NCBI RefSeq assembly: GCF_036711975.1
Contig: NC_091975.1
Coordinates: 15,130,501-15,194,500, forward strand
Length of the DNA: 64,000 nucleotides
Direction: 5' to 3'
DNA from: Onthophagus taurus
Lineage: Eukaryota > Arthropoda > Insecta > Coleoptera > Scarabaeidae
In this document: positions 15,961 through 29,246 of the stretch, one piece after another
Numbering within the stretch: the first letter of the stretch is position 1
Layout: each line of letters begins with the position of its first letter
The notes under the pieces: model-generated
Seen by the model: the letters and a program-made list of their open reading frames with translations, nothing else
What the model was told of the DNA's origin: nothing
The model's database searches: none
Program-made: the position numbers and the translations under genes

Positions 15961-17470
15961 AGACTTTGACTTTATAATAAATGAGTTTAAATTAAACAAA
16001 CAAAAAAATGAGGCGGAGGTATAGGATACACCTGGAAACCTTCCTAAGGTGTAAAGGAACGGAATACTCGAAAAACCTTCCAAGAGTATTAAGGTTGGGA
16101 CAAAATGTACAAAAATTAATGAAAGTTAACAAAAAATAAAATCAAAGTCTTTCAAAATAAATCGGACTTACGGTAAAATTTAAATACGGGTATTTCTAAG
16201 AAAAATTAGCGGGTGTCTTCGGAACTAATCACGGCTGTTGCGGACTGTTGAAACTGTCGTAGAACTGATGAAGAACTGTTTTAAAAATCAGAATTTTAGC
16301 CGGCTATTTATACCATTTTGGGGCGAAAACTGGATTTTTCCGCGTGGGGGATCGTATCAGTACAAGTTATCAACGACTAATTTACAATGCGCGGCGCTAA
16401 TTAACAAAAATAGCAAACTTCTGACGGCGCTATCGGATGCGGGACACAAAATTACATAATTATTGTCTTTGAACGGATAAAATCGGTTAAAGAACGGTGG
16501 AGTAATTAACAATTAATCAACAATAATTAACGGAAAAATTTATAACACAAATCAAAAGATACCCTTCCTTATACGGAAAATCACAAAAATATTTTTAACA
16601 AAACCGGCCACTGTTTACGGCACTTATATTCACAAACGTTTTCCCGACCACGTGTTTCACGTTAAAACCAATTAATCGGTATTAATTTACGCGCACCTTA
16701 ACACAAAACAATTCCAGCAGTTGGGTGATGTTCGGGGCAATCCTACATGGGCAATATTTTCAACGGATTTCAGCATCAGGAACGGAGTAATTTAATTATT
16801 AATTATGATGCGGGATGATTTTCGGTGAATTATTGTGTTAATAATAAGCGGATCGTCTTTAAAATCGTTCAACGGTTATTTCATGATATTTGTAAATGTT
16901 TGAAATCGATTTGGTCGTTCTACGATTTGTAATACCGCATCATAAAAAAAAAGTCGCTCTACGGTAGCTCGACGGTAGCTCGCTGGCAGCTGAAACTTCC
17001 TCGGGACGGTCGGCTGGACTGATAGAAACATGTGGCTTGTCCTATCTTGTTTGAAAATTTGTTAATTTCGGAATTATTTAATTATTTGATAATAATTTTT
17101 CGGAAAGCACATGTTTTCGTGATTCAGCAATTTTATTAATTACTTTCATTTATTAATGATTCGGTCAGGGAACGTTGTTATAATTTAAGATAACGATTTC
17201 GAAATGGAAAACGGAGAAAATCAAAGTCTAATTAAGAAAATTATCAAAATTAATAAAATGTGAATTGGGTTGCATAAACGGGCGGTGATAAGGAGATAAA
17301 ATATCTTTTTCGGAGTTCCTACAAATCGGATGGAAACTGTAACGTATCGAGGTAGTGTGGGAAGTATACTCGGATATATTTAATTTTCGGTAATTTTTCA
17401 GGATATTCGGTTTTTGAAAAATAAAAATAATGTAACTTCGTTACATGGTGTACTAAAAAAGCTAATTGGA
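15961..17470. other. Noncoding 1.5-kb stretch with twin hairpins
   Basis: No convincing ORF. Two stem-loops lie side by side: TACACCT/AGGTGTA (16027-16053) and AATACTC/GAGTATT (16063-16090), both with AAACCTTCC in the loop. TATA-like CTATTTATACC at about 16301 suggests a reverse- or forward-oriented transposon regulatory region. The piece separates two non-LTR remnants of different clades, so it may be an inserted LTR or MITE; I could not identify it. Confidence 0.35.
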
Positions 17471-17481
17471 AGTTATATCAG

Positions 17482-17817
17482 ATGTCCGTTAGAACGCCAT
17501 CTGCTTCGGAAGCAATCGATAATGATATTGAATCCTTTTGTGCAATGATACTAGAGGCAGCCGAAAGATCAATTCCACGCTCATCATATATTCCTTTAAA
17601 GAAAGCTGTTCCCTGGTGGAGTAAGGATGTAGCAATAGCAATTCGTAATAAAAAATCCGCCTTTAAATTGTTCGGTAGACATCCAACAGAAGAAAATCTT
17701 ATCCACTTTAAAAAGCTAAGAGCGGTTGCTAGACGACAGATACTTGAAAGTAAAAGGAATTCATGGAATAACTATGTATCTTCCATAACTTCCAATACTC
17801 CAAGCTCACAGATATGA
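17482..17817 (+). pseudogene. Non-LTR ORF2 fragment between endonuclease and RT (I-like element)
   Basis: About 111 codons containing a VPWWSKDVAIAIRNKKSAF stretch and an RNSWNNYVSS segment, typical of the linker between endonuclease and reverse transcriptase in I/Jockey-like ORF2. Upstream endonuclease is absent. A stop at 17815-17817 and frame changes separate it from the RT domain, which begins about 240 bases later. Confidence 0.6.
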
Positions 17818-18053
17818 AAAATGGTAAAAGGTATTAAAAATAGTGCATCCTTTTTTTCTATTAAATATCTCATAGAAGACAATTCATTCTTGTATCATCT
17901 GTTGACAACATAACAGAATTACTCGCTAACACTTTTGCTGCTACAAGTTCTAGTAATAATTATGATCCTAAATTCCTAACAACCAAAAGACAGAAAGAGA
18001 CTCCTCTTGATTTCTGTACCAATGAACATTTCGATTATAATTCGCCATTCAAT

Positions 18054-19286
18054 ATGTGTGAGCTAAACCGTGTCCTGAATAAACCGAAACGATCATCTGC
18101 CGGACCTGATAATATTCCATATGAATTCCTTACCAATTTAATATGCGATGCAAAAACGTTCTTGTTGAATCTATATAATCGTATTTGGAGTAGTGGTATT
18201 TATCCTAATAACTGGAAAAAGGCCATAGTAGTTCCGTTGCTTAAAGAAAATAAAGACCCCACATTATCTAACAGTTACCGTCCTATTAGCTTAACGTGTT
18301 GCATTGGTAAAATACTAGAGAAAATGGTGAGCTATAGGTTGATGCATATAGTAGAACAGGAAAACCTACTTTCTAACTTCCAATTTGGATACAGACAAGG
18401 TCGATCCACAATTGATAGTATTGTTTTGCTTGAGATTGCTATTCAGGAAGCCTTTCTACAAAAACAGGTTTTGGTAGCGGTGTTTTTTGACTTAGAAAAA
18501 CCTTATGACATGACATGGCACCATGGAATAATGGTTCAATTGCACAGGTGGGGTTTACGTGGCATTTTGCCTATGTTTTGTGTCAGAGTGGGGAATGGGA
18601 TCTCATCGGAGCATTTGTTGGAAAATGGCGTTCCTCAGGGTTCTACTTTAAGCGTGGCCCTTTTTCTGATTGCTATGAATGGTGTAATATCCAATCTTAA
18701 CCCAGAAATAGGAAGATCTTTATACGCGGATGACCTTTGTATATATTTGAAAGGATCCACAGTACAACAACTTAATAATTCACTTCAGCCTGCCATCAAC
18801 ACTATATTAGAGAACACTATATCGATTGGTTATAAGGTATCTGTGCAAAAAACAAAGTGTGTTCTATTCTCTAGGCGATATCGTCATCAAGAAAATCCCT
18901 CGTTGTATTTACGAAGTATCCGTATTGGTGTTGTTCCTGAAATTAAATTCTTAGGGATAATATTTGATGCCAAGTTACGATGGCAGAGCCATATTCAGTA
19001 CATTATTTCGCGTTGTCTGAAATCATTAAATCTACTGCGCGTTTTATCTGGTACAAGGTGGGGGGCTGATACTACAGTGCTAAAGATGTTGTATAAAAGT
19101 GTGATATTACCTGTTATTGATTATGGTAGTGTGGTGTATTCCTCTGCAAGAATAACCGTACTCAAAAAACTTAATGTAATACACAATCTTGCAATACGGT
19201 ACATACTTGGGGCTTTTCCCACTAGTCCGGTTCATAGTTTGTATTGTGAGTCTGGTATTGCCCCTCTTCACCATCGGCGTAATTGA
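18054..19286 (+). pseudogene. Non-LTR reverse transcriptase domain (I-like element)
   Basis: About 410 codons with ordered RT motifs: SSAGPDNIPYEFL, WKKAIVVPLLKENKDP, NSYRPISLTCCIGKILEK, FQFGYRQGRSTIDSI, GVPQGSTLSVALF and the catalytic YADDL (about residue 225), then VQKTKCVLFSR and KFLGIIFD. It ends in a TGA at 19284-19286 from which the frame continues to the RNase H part. The catalytic box is intact, but the break and missing endonuclease make the copy dead. Confidence 0.8.
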
Positions 19287-20381
19287 CAAATTCTTAATTA
19301 TTTTGTAAAAAAACGCATACAACCTGAGCACCCAATATCTGTATTGTTTTTCCAACAGCCTCCTGTGTACAGATTAACAGCCACAAGACCGGCAATAGTA
19401 AGAGCCAAAGAACTGCTGGGAACTTTAGATTTTACGATGCTTTCTTTATGCAGTATTGAATTTACATCTTGGCAGTTAAATAAACCCGTTTTCAAATTAA
19501 ATCTTACATGTTATGCTAAAGAGAGTACACCACGGGAATTACTTAGAGCTGAATTTAGAAATATAATCAATGCCTATGATGATGCTGTTTTTATTTATAC
19601 TGATGGTTCCAAAAAGGAGAGTGGGGTTGGTTGCGCGTTTGTGGTTGGGGATAACGATTATTCATGGAGCTTACAGAGTTTGGCGTCTATCTTCTTTGCG
19701 GAGTTGTATGCCATCTTCCAGGCTCTGTTATTCATCCGTATGAGTCATAACGGAAATAACTTTGTCATAGTTACAGACTCGTTGAGTGCTCTTAAATCAT
19801 TACAAGCAATGTGTCCAAATGAACCGATGATACGGATGGTTGGAGAATTGTTACATGTTATCTTGCTTTCTGGAAAACAGATCGTATTTATATGGGTGCC
19901 CGGTCATATCGGCATTGAGGGTAATGAAAGGGCAGATAAAGCAGCAGGACACGGTGTTGACGGTAACAGTGTTGACGTCAGTGTATGTCGTCATAAGGAT
20001 ATCATAAGGCATCTTAAATCTCTGGTGTATAACAAATGGCAGAATGACTGGCAACACAATGAAAGTTTTCTACGCCTTATCAAACCCTTAATAAAACCTT
20101 GGAATCAGCCCATTATCTTCAATAGATTAGAACAGGTGAAACTAGCGAGATTATATATAGGGCATACACAACTAACTTCCGGTTATTTGTTAAAACGAGA
20201 ACCAAGACCTGTATGTTTGGGCTGCGAAGTTCATCTCACGGTAATGCATATGCTGCTAGACTGTGAATTATATGCCAACGAGAGACAATTACATAATATC
20301 TCATGTCTGGATGATGCATACGCGAATCCTGTTAATTTGATTGAATTTTTTAAGTGTATTGATTTGTTCCATCAATTATAA
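19287..20381 (+). pseudogene. Non-LTR ORF2 C-terminus with RNase H domain and zinc motif
   Basis: In frame with the RT part after the TGA. The RNase H domain is seen as YTDGSKKESGVGCAF, FFAELYAIFQAL, VTDSLSALKSL and VPGHIGIEGNERADKAA, giving the D-E-D-H/D catalytic set. A C-terminal CLGCEVHLTVMHMLLDCELY motif is the CCHC-like tail common in I-clade and related elements. The stop is at 20379-20381. Confidence 0.8.
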
Positions 20382-20447
20382 ATACGGTGAGCGCTAAAGA
20401 TCTTCGCAATCGAAGCGCTTCTAATATCAATAATAATAATAATTAAT
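20382..20447 (+). mobile_element. 3' UTR and (TAA)n tail of the I-like element
   Basis: Short 3' region with an AGCGCT...AAGCGCT inverted repeat (about 20391-20421), ending in a TAA-rich run (about 20427-20447). A TAA-type simple-repeat tail is characteristic of I-like non-LTR elements. It fixes the orientation and the 3' end of the copy. Confidence 0.55.
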
Positions 20448-21576
20448 TTTTTTTTTTATTTTTAATAAATATTCTTGACTATTTTATCAGTTTTTAAAAT
20501 CAATTAAGTCATAACATTGGTCCAGTTAAAATCATTTAAATTGTAAAAAAGAAATTGTGTATTTGTTCGAATCCAAGACGCGCTCAGGCCGCTCAGCTGG
20601 CGTCGGTCGGGCGCCCGGCTTTTCAGGGTTGAAGAGACGACAAGGCTCGAGCACACGTTCCAGAGCAAATGAGTACGCCCCTCCATTCTCTGATTCTTCG
20701 GCCGTATTCGGCAAAGCGACCGCGTGGGGGCTTTCTTTTCTGTCTCTTACGCCATGGTGCATTTAAGGATTTGTCGATAGTACGTTTACCTTTTGTAAAG
20801 GTTTTCTGATGAAAATCGATTTTAATTTTGGTTGTAGAACGATTTTGAAATGTATCTATATTGCAGAATTTCTACTGGTGACGGGCAGACCCCGAAACCT
20901 GGTATAGAAAGATGAATTAAACATATACATCATCTCAGTATAATTTTATTCAAAACCTACTGACTAATTAAATAATTCCCGAATTATTACAATCTTTCGA
21001 TTCTTAAGGAATCATCCGATTCGCAACCTGTTGGTGGTGAATCGATGGCCATTCTCGATGATTGTAACCTTAAGGGGCTCTCTGTGAATGAGTTTCTTGT
21101 TTTAGAAAAATTTGATCGTGTCTCTAAGGACCTTGATTAATCGGGGGTTTCTCCACGAGACCTCAACAATCTTGAAGTTCTATCCGTGCTTAAAAAAATT
21201 AAATATATTAATGTATGTATTAATTTATTAATCAAGATAAGATTAAATATAGTATATAATCAATAAAGGTATTTAATTTGAATTATTTGACACTTTTTAA
21301 TTAAATAGCCGTACTTTTCGGATTTCTCCTCGTTCATTGTTCACCGAGATAATTTGAAAACGGTGAGATCATCGGGTAAAGCAAATAACGGTTTTGATGG
21401 AGTGCTTTACAATCTTTTTTTAATGATACACACGTGGTGGTGGAAAAATGGAGATGTTACATCGTTGGGAGAGGTAAAACTGGATCAAACGACGACTCAC
21501 CTGATCTGGTTACAAAGGTATGACGACACGATGGCTGGCAACATTCACCTTACAACAGAATAACATTAGCAATAAG
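20448..21576. other. Noncoding stretch, one GC-rich island, no gene recognised
   Basis: Mostly AT-rich. A GC-rich block at 20575-20760 is open in several frames on both strands but matches nothing I know. A TGGTGACGGGCAGACCCC stretch near 20876 looks a little like an LTR-element primer site. The sequence from 21300 leads into the satellite. Confidence 0.35.
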
Positions 21577-24500
21577 CATTAGAATCAACTTAGATAAAAT
21601 CGATAACATAGACAAAAATCATTAGAATCAACGTACATATATATTAAAAATCATTGAAATCAACTTAGATATTAAAAATCATTAGTATCAATTTAGATAT
21701 TAAAAATCATTAGAATCAACATAGATATTAAAAATCTTTAGAATCAACATACATACATATTAAAAATCATTGGAATCAACATACATATTAAAAATCATTA
21801 CAATCAACAAAGATATTAAAAATCATTAGAATCAACTTACTTATTAACAATCATTAGAATCAACTTCGATACTAAAAATCATTACAATCAACTCAGATGT
21901 TAAAAATCATTAGAATAAACTTACATATTAAAAATCGTTACAATCAACTTAGACATTAAAAATCATTAGAATCAACTTAGACATTAAAAATCATTAGAAT
22001 CAACTTAGATAATAGAAGTCATTAGAATCAACTTAGACATTAAAAATCATTGGAATCAACATAGATACTAAAAATCATTAGAATCAACTTACATATTAAG
22101 TATCATTAGAATCAACTTAGATATTAAAAATCATTAGAATCAATTTAGATATTAAAAATCATTAGAATCAACTTACATATTAAAAATCTTGAGAATCAAC
22201 CTAGATATTAAAAATCATTTGAATCAACTTAGATATTAAAAATCATTTGAATCAATTTAGATACTAAAAATCATTAGAACCAACATACATACATATTAAA
22301 AATCATTGGAATTAACTTAGATATTAAAAATCATTAGTATCAATTTAGATATTAAAAATCATTAGAATCAACTTAGATATTAAAAATCATTAAAATCAAC
22401 TTACTTATTAACAATCATTAGAATCAACTTAGATATTAAAAATCATTAGAATCAATTTAGATATTAAAAATCATTAGAATCAACTTACATATTAAAAATC
22501 TTGAGAATCAACCTAGCTATTAAATATCATTAGAATCAACTTAGATATTAAAAATCATTTGAATCAATTTAGATACTAAAAATCATTAGAATCAACCTAG
22601 ATATTAAAATCATTAGAATCAACCTAGATATTAAAATCAACTTACTTATTAAAAATCATTAGAATCAATTTAGATATTAAAAATCATTAGAATCAACTTA
22701 CATATTAAAAATCATTAGAATCAACTTACATATTAAAAATCTTGAGAATCAACCTAGATATTAAAAATCATTAGAATCAACTTAGATAATAGAAGTCATT
22801 AGAATCAACTTAGACATTAAAAATCATTGGAATCAACTTAGATACTAAAAATCATTAGAATCAACTTACATATTAAGAATCATTAGAATCAACTTAGATA
22901 TTAAAAATCATTAGAATCAACTTACATATTAAGAATCATTAGAATCAACTTAGATATTAAAAATCATTAGAATCAACTTGCATATTAAAAAACATTAGAA
23001 TCAACTTACATATTAAAAATCTTGAGAATCAACCTGGATATTAAAAATCATTAGAATCAACTTAGATAATAGAAGTCATTAGAATCAACTTAGACATTAA
23101 AAATCATTGGAATCAACTTAGATACTAAAAATCATTAGAATCAACTTACATATTAAGAATCATTAGAATCAACTTAGATATTAAAAATCATTTGAATCAA
23201 CTTAAATAATAGAAGTCAATAGAATCAACTTAGATATTAAAAATCACTAAAATCAACTTACATATTAAAAATCATTAGAATCAATTTAGATATTAAAAAT
23301 CATTAGAATCAACTTACATATTAAAAATCATTAGAATCAACTTACATATTTAAAATCTTGATAGTCAACCTAGATATTAAAAATCATTAGAATCAACTTA
23401 GATAATAGAAGTCATTAGAATCAACTTAGACATTAAAAATCATTTGAATCAACTTAGACATTAAAAATCAATAGAATCAACATAGATATTAAAAATCATT
23501 GGAATCAACATAGATACTAAAAATCATTAGAATCAACTTACATATTAAGTATCATTAGAATCAACTTAGATATTAAAAATCATTAGAATCAATTTAGATA
23601 TTAAAAATCATTAGAATCAACTTAGATAATAGAAGTCATTAGAATCAACTTAGACATTAAAAATCATTTGAATCAACTTAGATAATAGAAGTCATTAGAA
23701 TCAACTTAGACATTAAAAATCAATAGAATCAACTTAGATATTAAAAATCATTAGAATCAACCTAGATATTAAAATCAACTTACTTATTAAAAATCATTAG
23801 AATCAATTTAGATATTAAAAATCGTTAGAATCAACTTACATATTAAAAATCATTAGAATCAACTTACATATTAAAAATCTTGAGAATCAACCTAGATATT
23901 AAAAATCATTAGAATCAACTTAGATAATAGAAGTCATTAGAATCAACTTAGACATTAAAAATCATTGGAATCAACTTAGATACTAAAAATCATTAGAATC
24001 AACTTACATATTAAGAATCATTAGAATCAACTTAGATATTAAAAATCATTAGAATCAACTTACATATTAAGAATCATTAGAATCAACTTAGATATTAAAA
24101 ATCATTAGAATCAACTTGCATATTAAAAAACATTAGAATCAACTTACATATTAAAAATCTTGAGAATCAACCTGGATATTAAAAATCATTAGAATCAACT
24201 TAGATAATAGAAGTCATTAGAATCAACTTAGACATTAAAAATCATTGGAATCAACTTAGATACTAAAAATCATTAGAATCAACTTACATATTAAGAATCA
24301 TTAGAATCAACTTAGATATTAAAAATCATTAGAATCAACTTACATATTAAAAATCTTGAGAATCAACCTAGATATTAAAAATCATTTGAATCAACTTAGA
24401 TATTAAAAATCATTTGAATCAATTTAGATACTAAAAATCATTAGAACCAACATACATACATATTAAAAATCATTGGAATTAACTTAGATATTAAAAATCA

Positions 24501-27500
24501 TTAGTATCAATTTAGATATTAAAAATCATTAGAATCAACTTAGATATTAAAAATCATTAAAATCAACTTACTTATTAACAATCATTAGAATCAACTTAGA
24601 TATTAAAAATCATTAGAATCAATTTAGATATTAAAAATCATTAGAATCAACTTACATATTAAAAATCTTGAGAATCAACCTAGCTATTAAATATCATTAG
24701 AATCAACTTAGATATTAAAAATCATTTGAATCAATTTAGATACTAAAAATCATTAGAATCAACCTAGATATTAAAATCATTAGAATCAACCTAGATATTA
24801 AAATCAACTTACTTATTAAAAATCATTAGAATCAATTTAGATATTAAAAATCATTAGAATCAACTTACATATTAAAAATCATTAGAATCAACTTACATAT
24901 TAAAAATCTTGAGAATCAACCTAGATATTAAAAATCATTAGAATCAACTTAGATAATAGAAGTCATTAGAATCAACTTAGACATTAAAAATCATTGGAAT
25001 GAACTTAGATACTAAAAATCATTAGAATCAACTTACATATTAAGAATCATTAGAATCAACTTAGATATTAAAAATCATTAGAATCAACTTACATATTAAG
25101 AATCATTAGAATCAACTTAGATATTAAAAATCATTAGAATCAACTTGCATATTAAAAAACATTAGAATCAACTTACATATTAAAAATCTTGAGAATCAAC
25201 CTGGATATTAAAAATCATTAGAATCAACTTAGATAATAGAAGTCATTAGAATCAACTTAGACATTAAAAATCATTGGAATCAACTTAGATACTAAAAATC
25301 ATTAGAATCAACTTACATATTAAGAATCATTAGAATCAACTTAGATATTAAAAATCATTTGAATCAACTTAAATAATAGAAGTCAATAGAATCAACTTAG
25401 ATATTAAAAATCACTAAAATCAACTTACATATTAAAAATCATTAGAATCAATTTAGATATTAAAAATCATTAGAATCAACTTACATATTAAAAATCATTA
25501 GAATCAACTTACATATTTAAAATCTTGATAGTCAACCTAGATATTAAAAATCATTAGAATCAACTTAGATAATAGAAGTCATTAGAATCAACTTAGACAT
25601 TAAAAATCATTTGAATCAACTTAGACATTAAAAATCAATAGAATCAACATAGATATTAAAAATCATTGGAATCAACATAGATACTAAAAATCATTAGAAT
25701 CAACTTACATATTAAGTATCATTAGAATCAACTTAGATATTAAAAATCATTAGAATCAATTTAGATATTAAAAATCATTAGAATCAACTTAGATAATAGA
25801 AGTCATTAGAATCAACTTAGACATTAAAAATCATTTGAATCAACTTAGATAATAGAAGTCATTAGAATCAACTTAGACATTAAAAATCAATAGAATCAAC
25901 TTAGATATTAAAAATCATTAAAATCAACTTACATATTAAAAATCATTAGAATCAATTCAGATATTAAAAATCATTAGAATCAACTTACATATTAAAAATC
26001 ATTAGAATCAACTTACATGTTAAAAATCTTGAGAATCAACCTAGATATTAAAAATCATTTGAATCAACTTAGATAATAGAAGTCATTAGAATCAACTTAG
26101 ACATTAAAAATCATTGGAATCAACTTAGATACTAAAAATCATTAGAATCAACTTACATATTAAGAATCATTAGAATCAACTTAGATATTAAAAATCATTA
26201 GAATCAACTTACATATTAAAAAACATTAGAATCAACTTAGATATTAAAAATCATTTGAATCAACTTAGATAATAGAAGTCATTAGAATCAACTTAGACAT
26301 TAAAAATCAATAGAATCAACATAGATATTAAAAATCATTAGAATCAACTTAGATATTAAAATCATTAGAATCAATTTAGACATTACAAATCATTAGAATC
26401 AACTTACGTATTAAAAATCTTGAGAATCAACCTAGATATTAAAAATCATTAGAATCAACTTAGATATTAAAAATCATTTGAATCAACTTTGATAATAGAA
26501 GTCATTAGAATCAACTTACATATTAAAAATCATTAGAATCAACTTACATATTTAAAATCTTGATAGTCAACCTAGATATTAAAAATCATTAGAATCAACT
26601 TAGATAATAGAAGTCATTAGAATCAACTTAGACATTAAAAATCATTTGAATCAACTTAGACATTAAAAATCAATAGAATCAACATAGATATTAAAAATCA
26701 TTGGAATCAACATAGATACTAAAAATCATTAGAATCAACTTACATATTAAGTATCATTAGAATCAACTTAGATATTAAAAATCATTAGAATCAATTTAGA
26801 TATTAAAAATCATTAGAATCAACTTAGATAATAGAAGTCATTAGAATCAACTTAGACATTAAAAATCATTTGAATCAACTTAGATAATAGAAGTCATTAG
26901 AATCAACTTAGACATTAAAAATCAATAGAATCAACTTAGATATTAAAAATCATTAAAATCAACTTACATATTAAAAATCATTAGAATCAATTCAGATATT
27001 AAAAATCATTAGAATCAACTTACATATTAAAAATCATTAGAATCAACTTACATGTTAAAAATCTTGAGAATCAACCTAGATATTAAAAATCATTTGAATC
27101 AACTTAGATAATAGAAGTCATTAGAATCAACTTAGACATTAAAAATCATTGGAATCAACTTAGATACTAAAAATCATTAGAATCAACTTACATATTAAGA
27201 ATCATTAGAATCAACTTAGATATTAAAAATCATTAGAATCAACTTACATATTAAAAAACATTAGAATTAACTTAGATATTAAAAATCATTAGAATCAACT
27301 TAGATATTAAAAATCATTTGAATCAACTTAGATAATAGAAGTCATTAGAATCAACTTAGACATTAAAAATCATTAGAATCAACTTAGATATTAAAAATCA
27401 TTTTAATCAACTTAGATAATAGAAGTCATTAGAATCAACTTAGACATTAAAAATCAATAGAATCAACATAGATATTAAAAATCATTAGAATCAACTTAGA

Positions 27501-27816
27501 TATTAAAATCATTAGAATCAATTTAGATATTACAAATCATTAGAATCAACTTACGTATTAAAAATCTTGAGAATCAACCTAGATATTAAAAATCATTAGA
27601 ATCAACTTAGATATTAAAAATCATTTGAATCAACTTTGATAATAGAAGTCATTAGAATCAGCTTAGACATTAAAAATCATTGGAATCAACTTGGATACTA
27701 AAAATCATTAGAATCAACTTACATGTTAAGAATCATTAGAATCAACTTACATATTAAGAATCATTAGAATCAACTTACATATTAAAAATCATTAGAATCA
27801 ACTTACATATTAAAAA
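21577..27816. repeat. 28-bp AT-rich satellite array with higher-order repeats
   Basis: About 6.2 kb of tandem units built on ATTAGAATCAACTTAGATAT followed by TAAAAATC. Variants substitute at fixed places (ACTTACATATT, GATAATAGAAGTC, CTTGAGAATC). Marker variants recur at 2,167-base spacing (ACCAACATACATACATA at 22279 and 24446; CTTGATAGTC at 23357 and 25524) and again at about 1,035 bases (26559), so blocks of many units were duplicated. It ends abruptly inside a gypsy integrase remnant. Confidence 0.95.
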
Positions 27817-27817
27817 T

Positions 27818-28156
27818 ATAAAAGATAGTCTGCTCTGATCGTGCGTAATCGTGTGTGATATACCAAACCTTGAAAAGTAATGCGCCAGCAGAGTAGTCGC
27901 AACAGTAGAACTTGACGTATGTATTTTTGAGAGGATAAACTTCTGGCCACCTTGTAAAACGGTCAATAACTGCAAGAAAAAAAGAATAACCAAGCGAAGG
28001 TATAAGGGGGCCTACAAAGTCAATGTGGATATGTTCAAAACGTCCAGAAGGAATAGCAAATTTATTAAGTGGAGATTTTGTATGTTTATGAATTTTTGAT
28101 TGTTGACATTTAATGCAACATTTTGTCCATGTATAAATGTCTAAACTTTTGGTCAA
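27818..28156 (-). pseudogene. Gypsy (CsRn1-like) integrase fragment
   Basis: Minus-strand frames show a zinc-binding tail CCIKCQQSKIHKHTKSPL and an integrase core start RFEHIHIDFVGPL...IDRFTRWPEVYPL with the first catalytic Asp in HIDF. The second catalytic Asp region (ISHTITHDQS) is in another frame, so at least one frameshift exists. The 28-bp satellite cuts off the rest. Orientation is opposite to the gypsy remnant next to it. Confidence 0.75.
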
Positions 28157-28202
28157 TAAAATCGAGAGTTAATTAAATTTTGTGTTGTTTTAATACCAGA
28201 AT

Positions 28203-28490
28203 GTGAAAGATTATGAGAATTTTGGAAAATTGCAAAACGATATTCAACAGGTTTATCGTTATTATTCATCCTTTAACCTTTACGCGGCAAACGATTCGGT
28301 GATCGCGACCTATGGATACGAGACCCTTACTCTCGACCTAGGACTTCGCCGCGATTTCACGTGGCGTTTCATTGTCGCCGATGTGTGCAACCGACGGCTG
28401 GTGGACAGCGTAACATCGCTGAAAGTCGTAGACGGGTTTTGGCAGGCGGATTTATTTTTCACAATCTCCTCGCCGAATATCCCAAAATAA
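28203..28490 (+). pseudogene. Gypsy (CsRn1/Kabuki-like) aspartic protease fragment
   Basis: The frame contains LYAANDSVIATYG and LTLDLGLRRDFTWRFIVADV, the typical segment after the active-site triad in CsRn1-clade proteases. The upstream active site is missing. Same strand and order as the RT and integrase pieces downstream, so all belong to one decayed element. Confidence 0.65.
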
Positions 28491-28599
28491 TGAGACCTTC
28501 TGGAGTTCCGCAGGGGGTTAACCCGAAACACGGAGTGGAACACCATATCGATTTCGACAACTAAACCCCCAAAGGTACGAGGCTGCCAAAAGGGAGTTC

Positions 28600-29079
28600 G
28601 AGACCATGCTGTAGATGAAGATAATCCGTCCATCCAAAAGTAGTTGGTCATCGCCCCTGCACATGGTCCCCAAGAAAGGCGACCTTTGGAGGCTATGCGG
28701 AGATTACTGCGCATTAAACGCGAGAACGGTGCCAGACAATTATCCGATACCTCACATGCAAGACTTCTCGCATTTCCTACATGGGAAGAAAATCTTCACC
28801 ACCATAGACCTGGTGCGTGCCTACAACCAAATTCCGGTCGCCCAGGAAGATATCCCAAAATTCACGTTCATGTCCTTTGGTCTTCGTAACGCGGCACAAA
28901 TCTGCCAGAGACAAATGGACGAAGTTCTACGAGGTCTGGATTTCGCCTACGAGTATATCGACGATATCCTCATCGCCTCGGCCTCGGAAGAAGAGCACCT
29001 GGAACACCCGAAGCAGATTTTCCAACGCTTAAAGGAATACGTTCTCCTGCGAAGCGCGTTTCCGGGAAACCGCAAGTAA
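28600..29079 (+). pseudogene. Gypsy reverse transcriptase fragment with internal deletion
   Basis: Contains [48 protein letters not shown] and the catalytic YIDDILIAS. Between EDIPKF and [10 protein letters not shown] a short conserved piece is missing. RNase H is largely deleted downstream, with only a FSRQAVPRAA-like trace near 29130. The wording of the motifs fits CsRn1-clade gypsy. Confidence 0.8.
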
Positions 29080-29246
29080 ATTTCCAGGGATTCAGCGTCG
29101 CCTGTGGAGGGATTCATAGGAGCATTCAACTTCTCGAGGCAGGCAGTACCGAGAGCGGCCGAACTACAATCGCCCCTGAACGATTTGTTAAAGGGGAACC
29201 TAAAAGGGAAAGCACCAATCGTCTCTACAGAGGGCGAGAAAAGATA

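Noticed and set aside
20557-20766. GC-rich ORFs on both strands near 20.6 kb as genes
   Set aside because: Overlapping open frames in several phases with no known motif; likely transposon debris.
21577-27816. CRISPR-like array because of regular short repeats
   Set aside because: Units are contiguous with no unique spacers, and the context is eukaryotic. It is satellite DNA.
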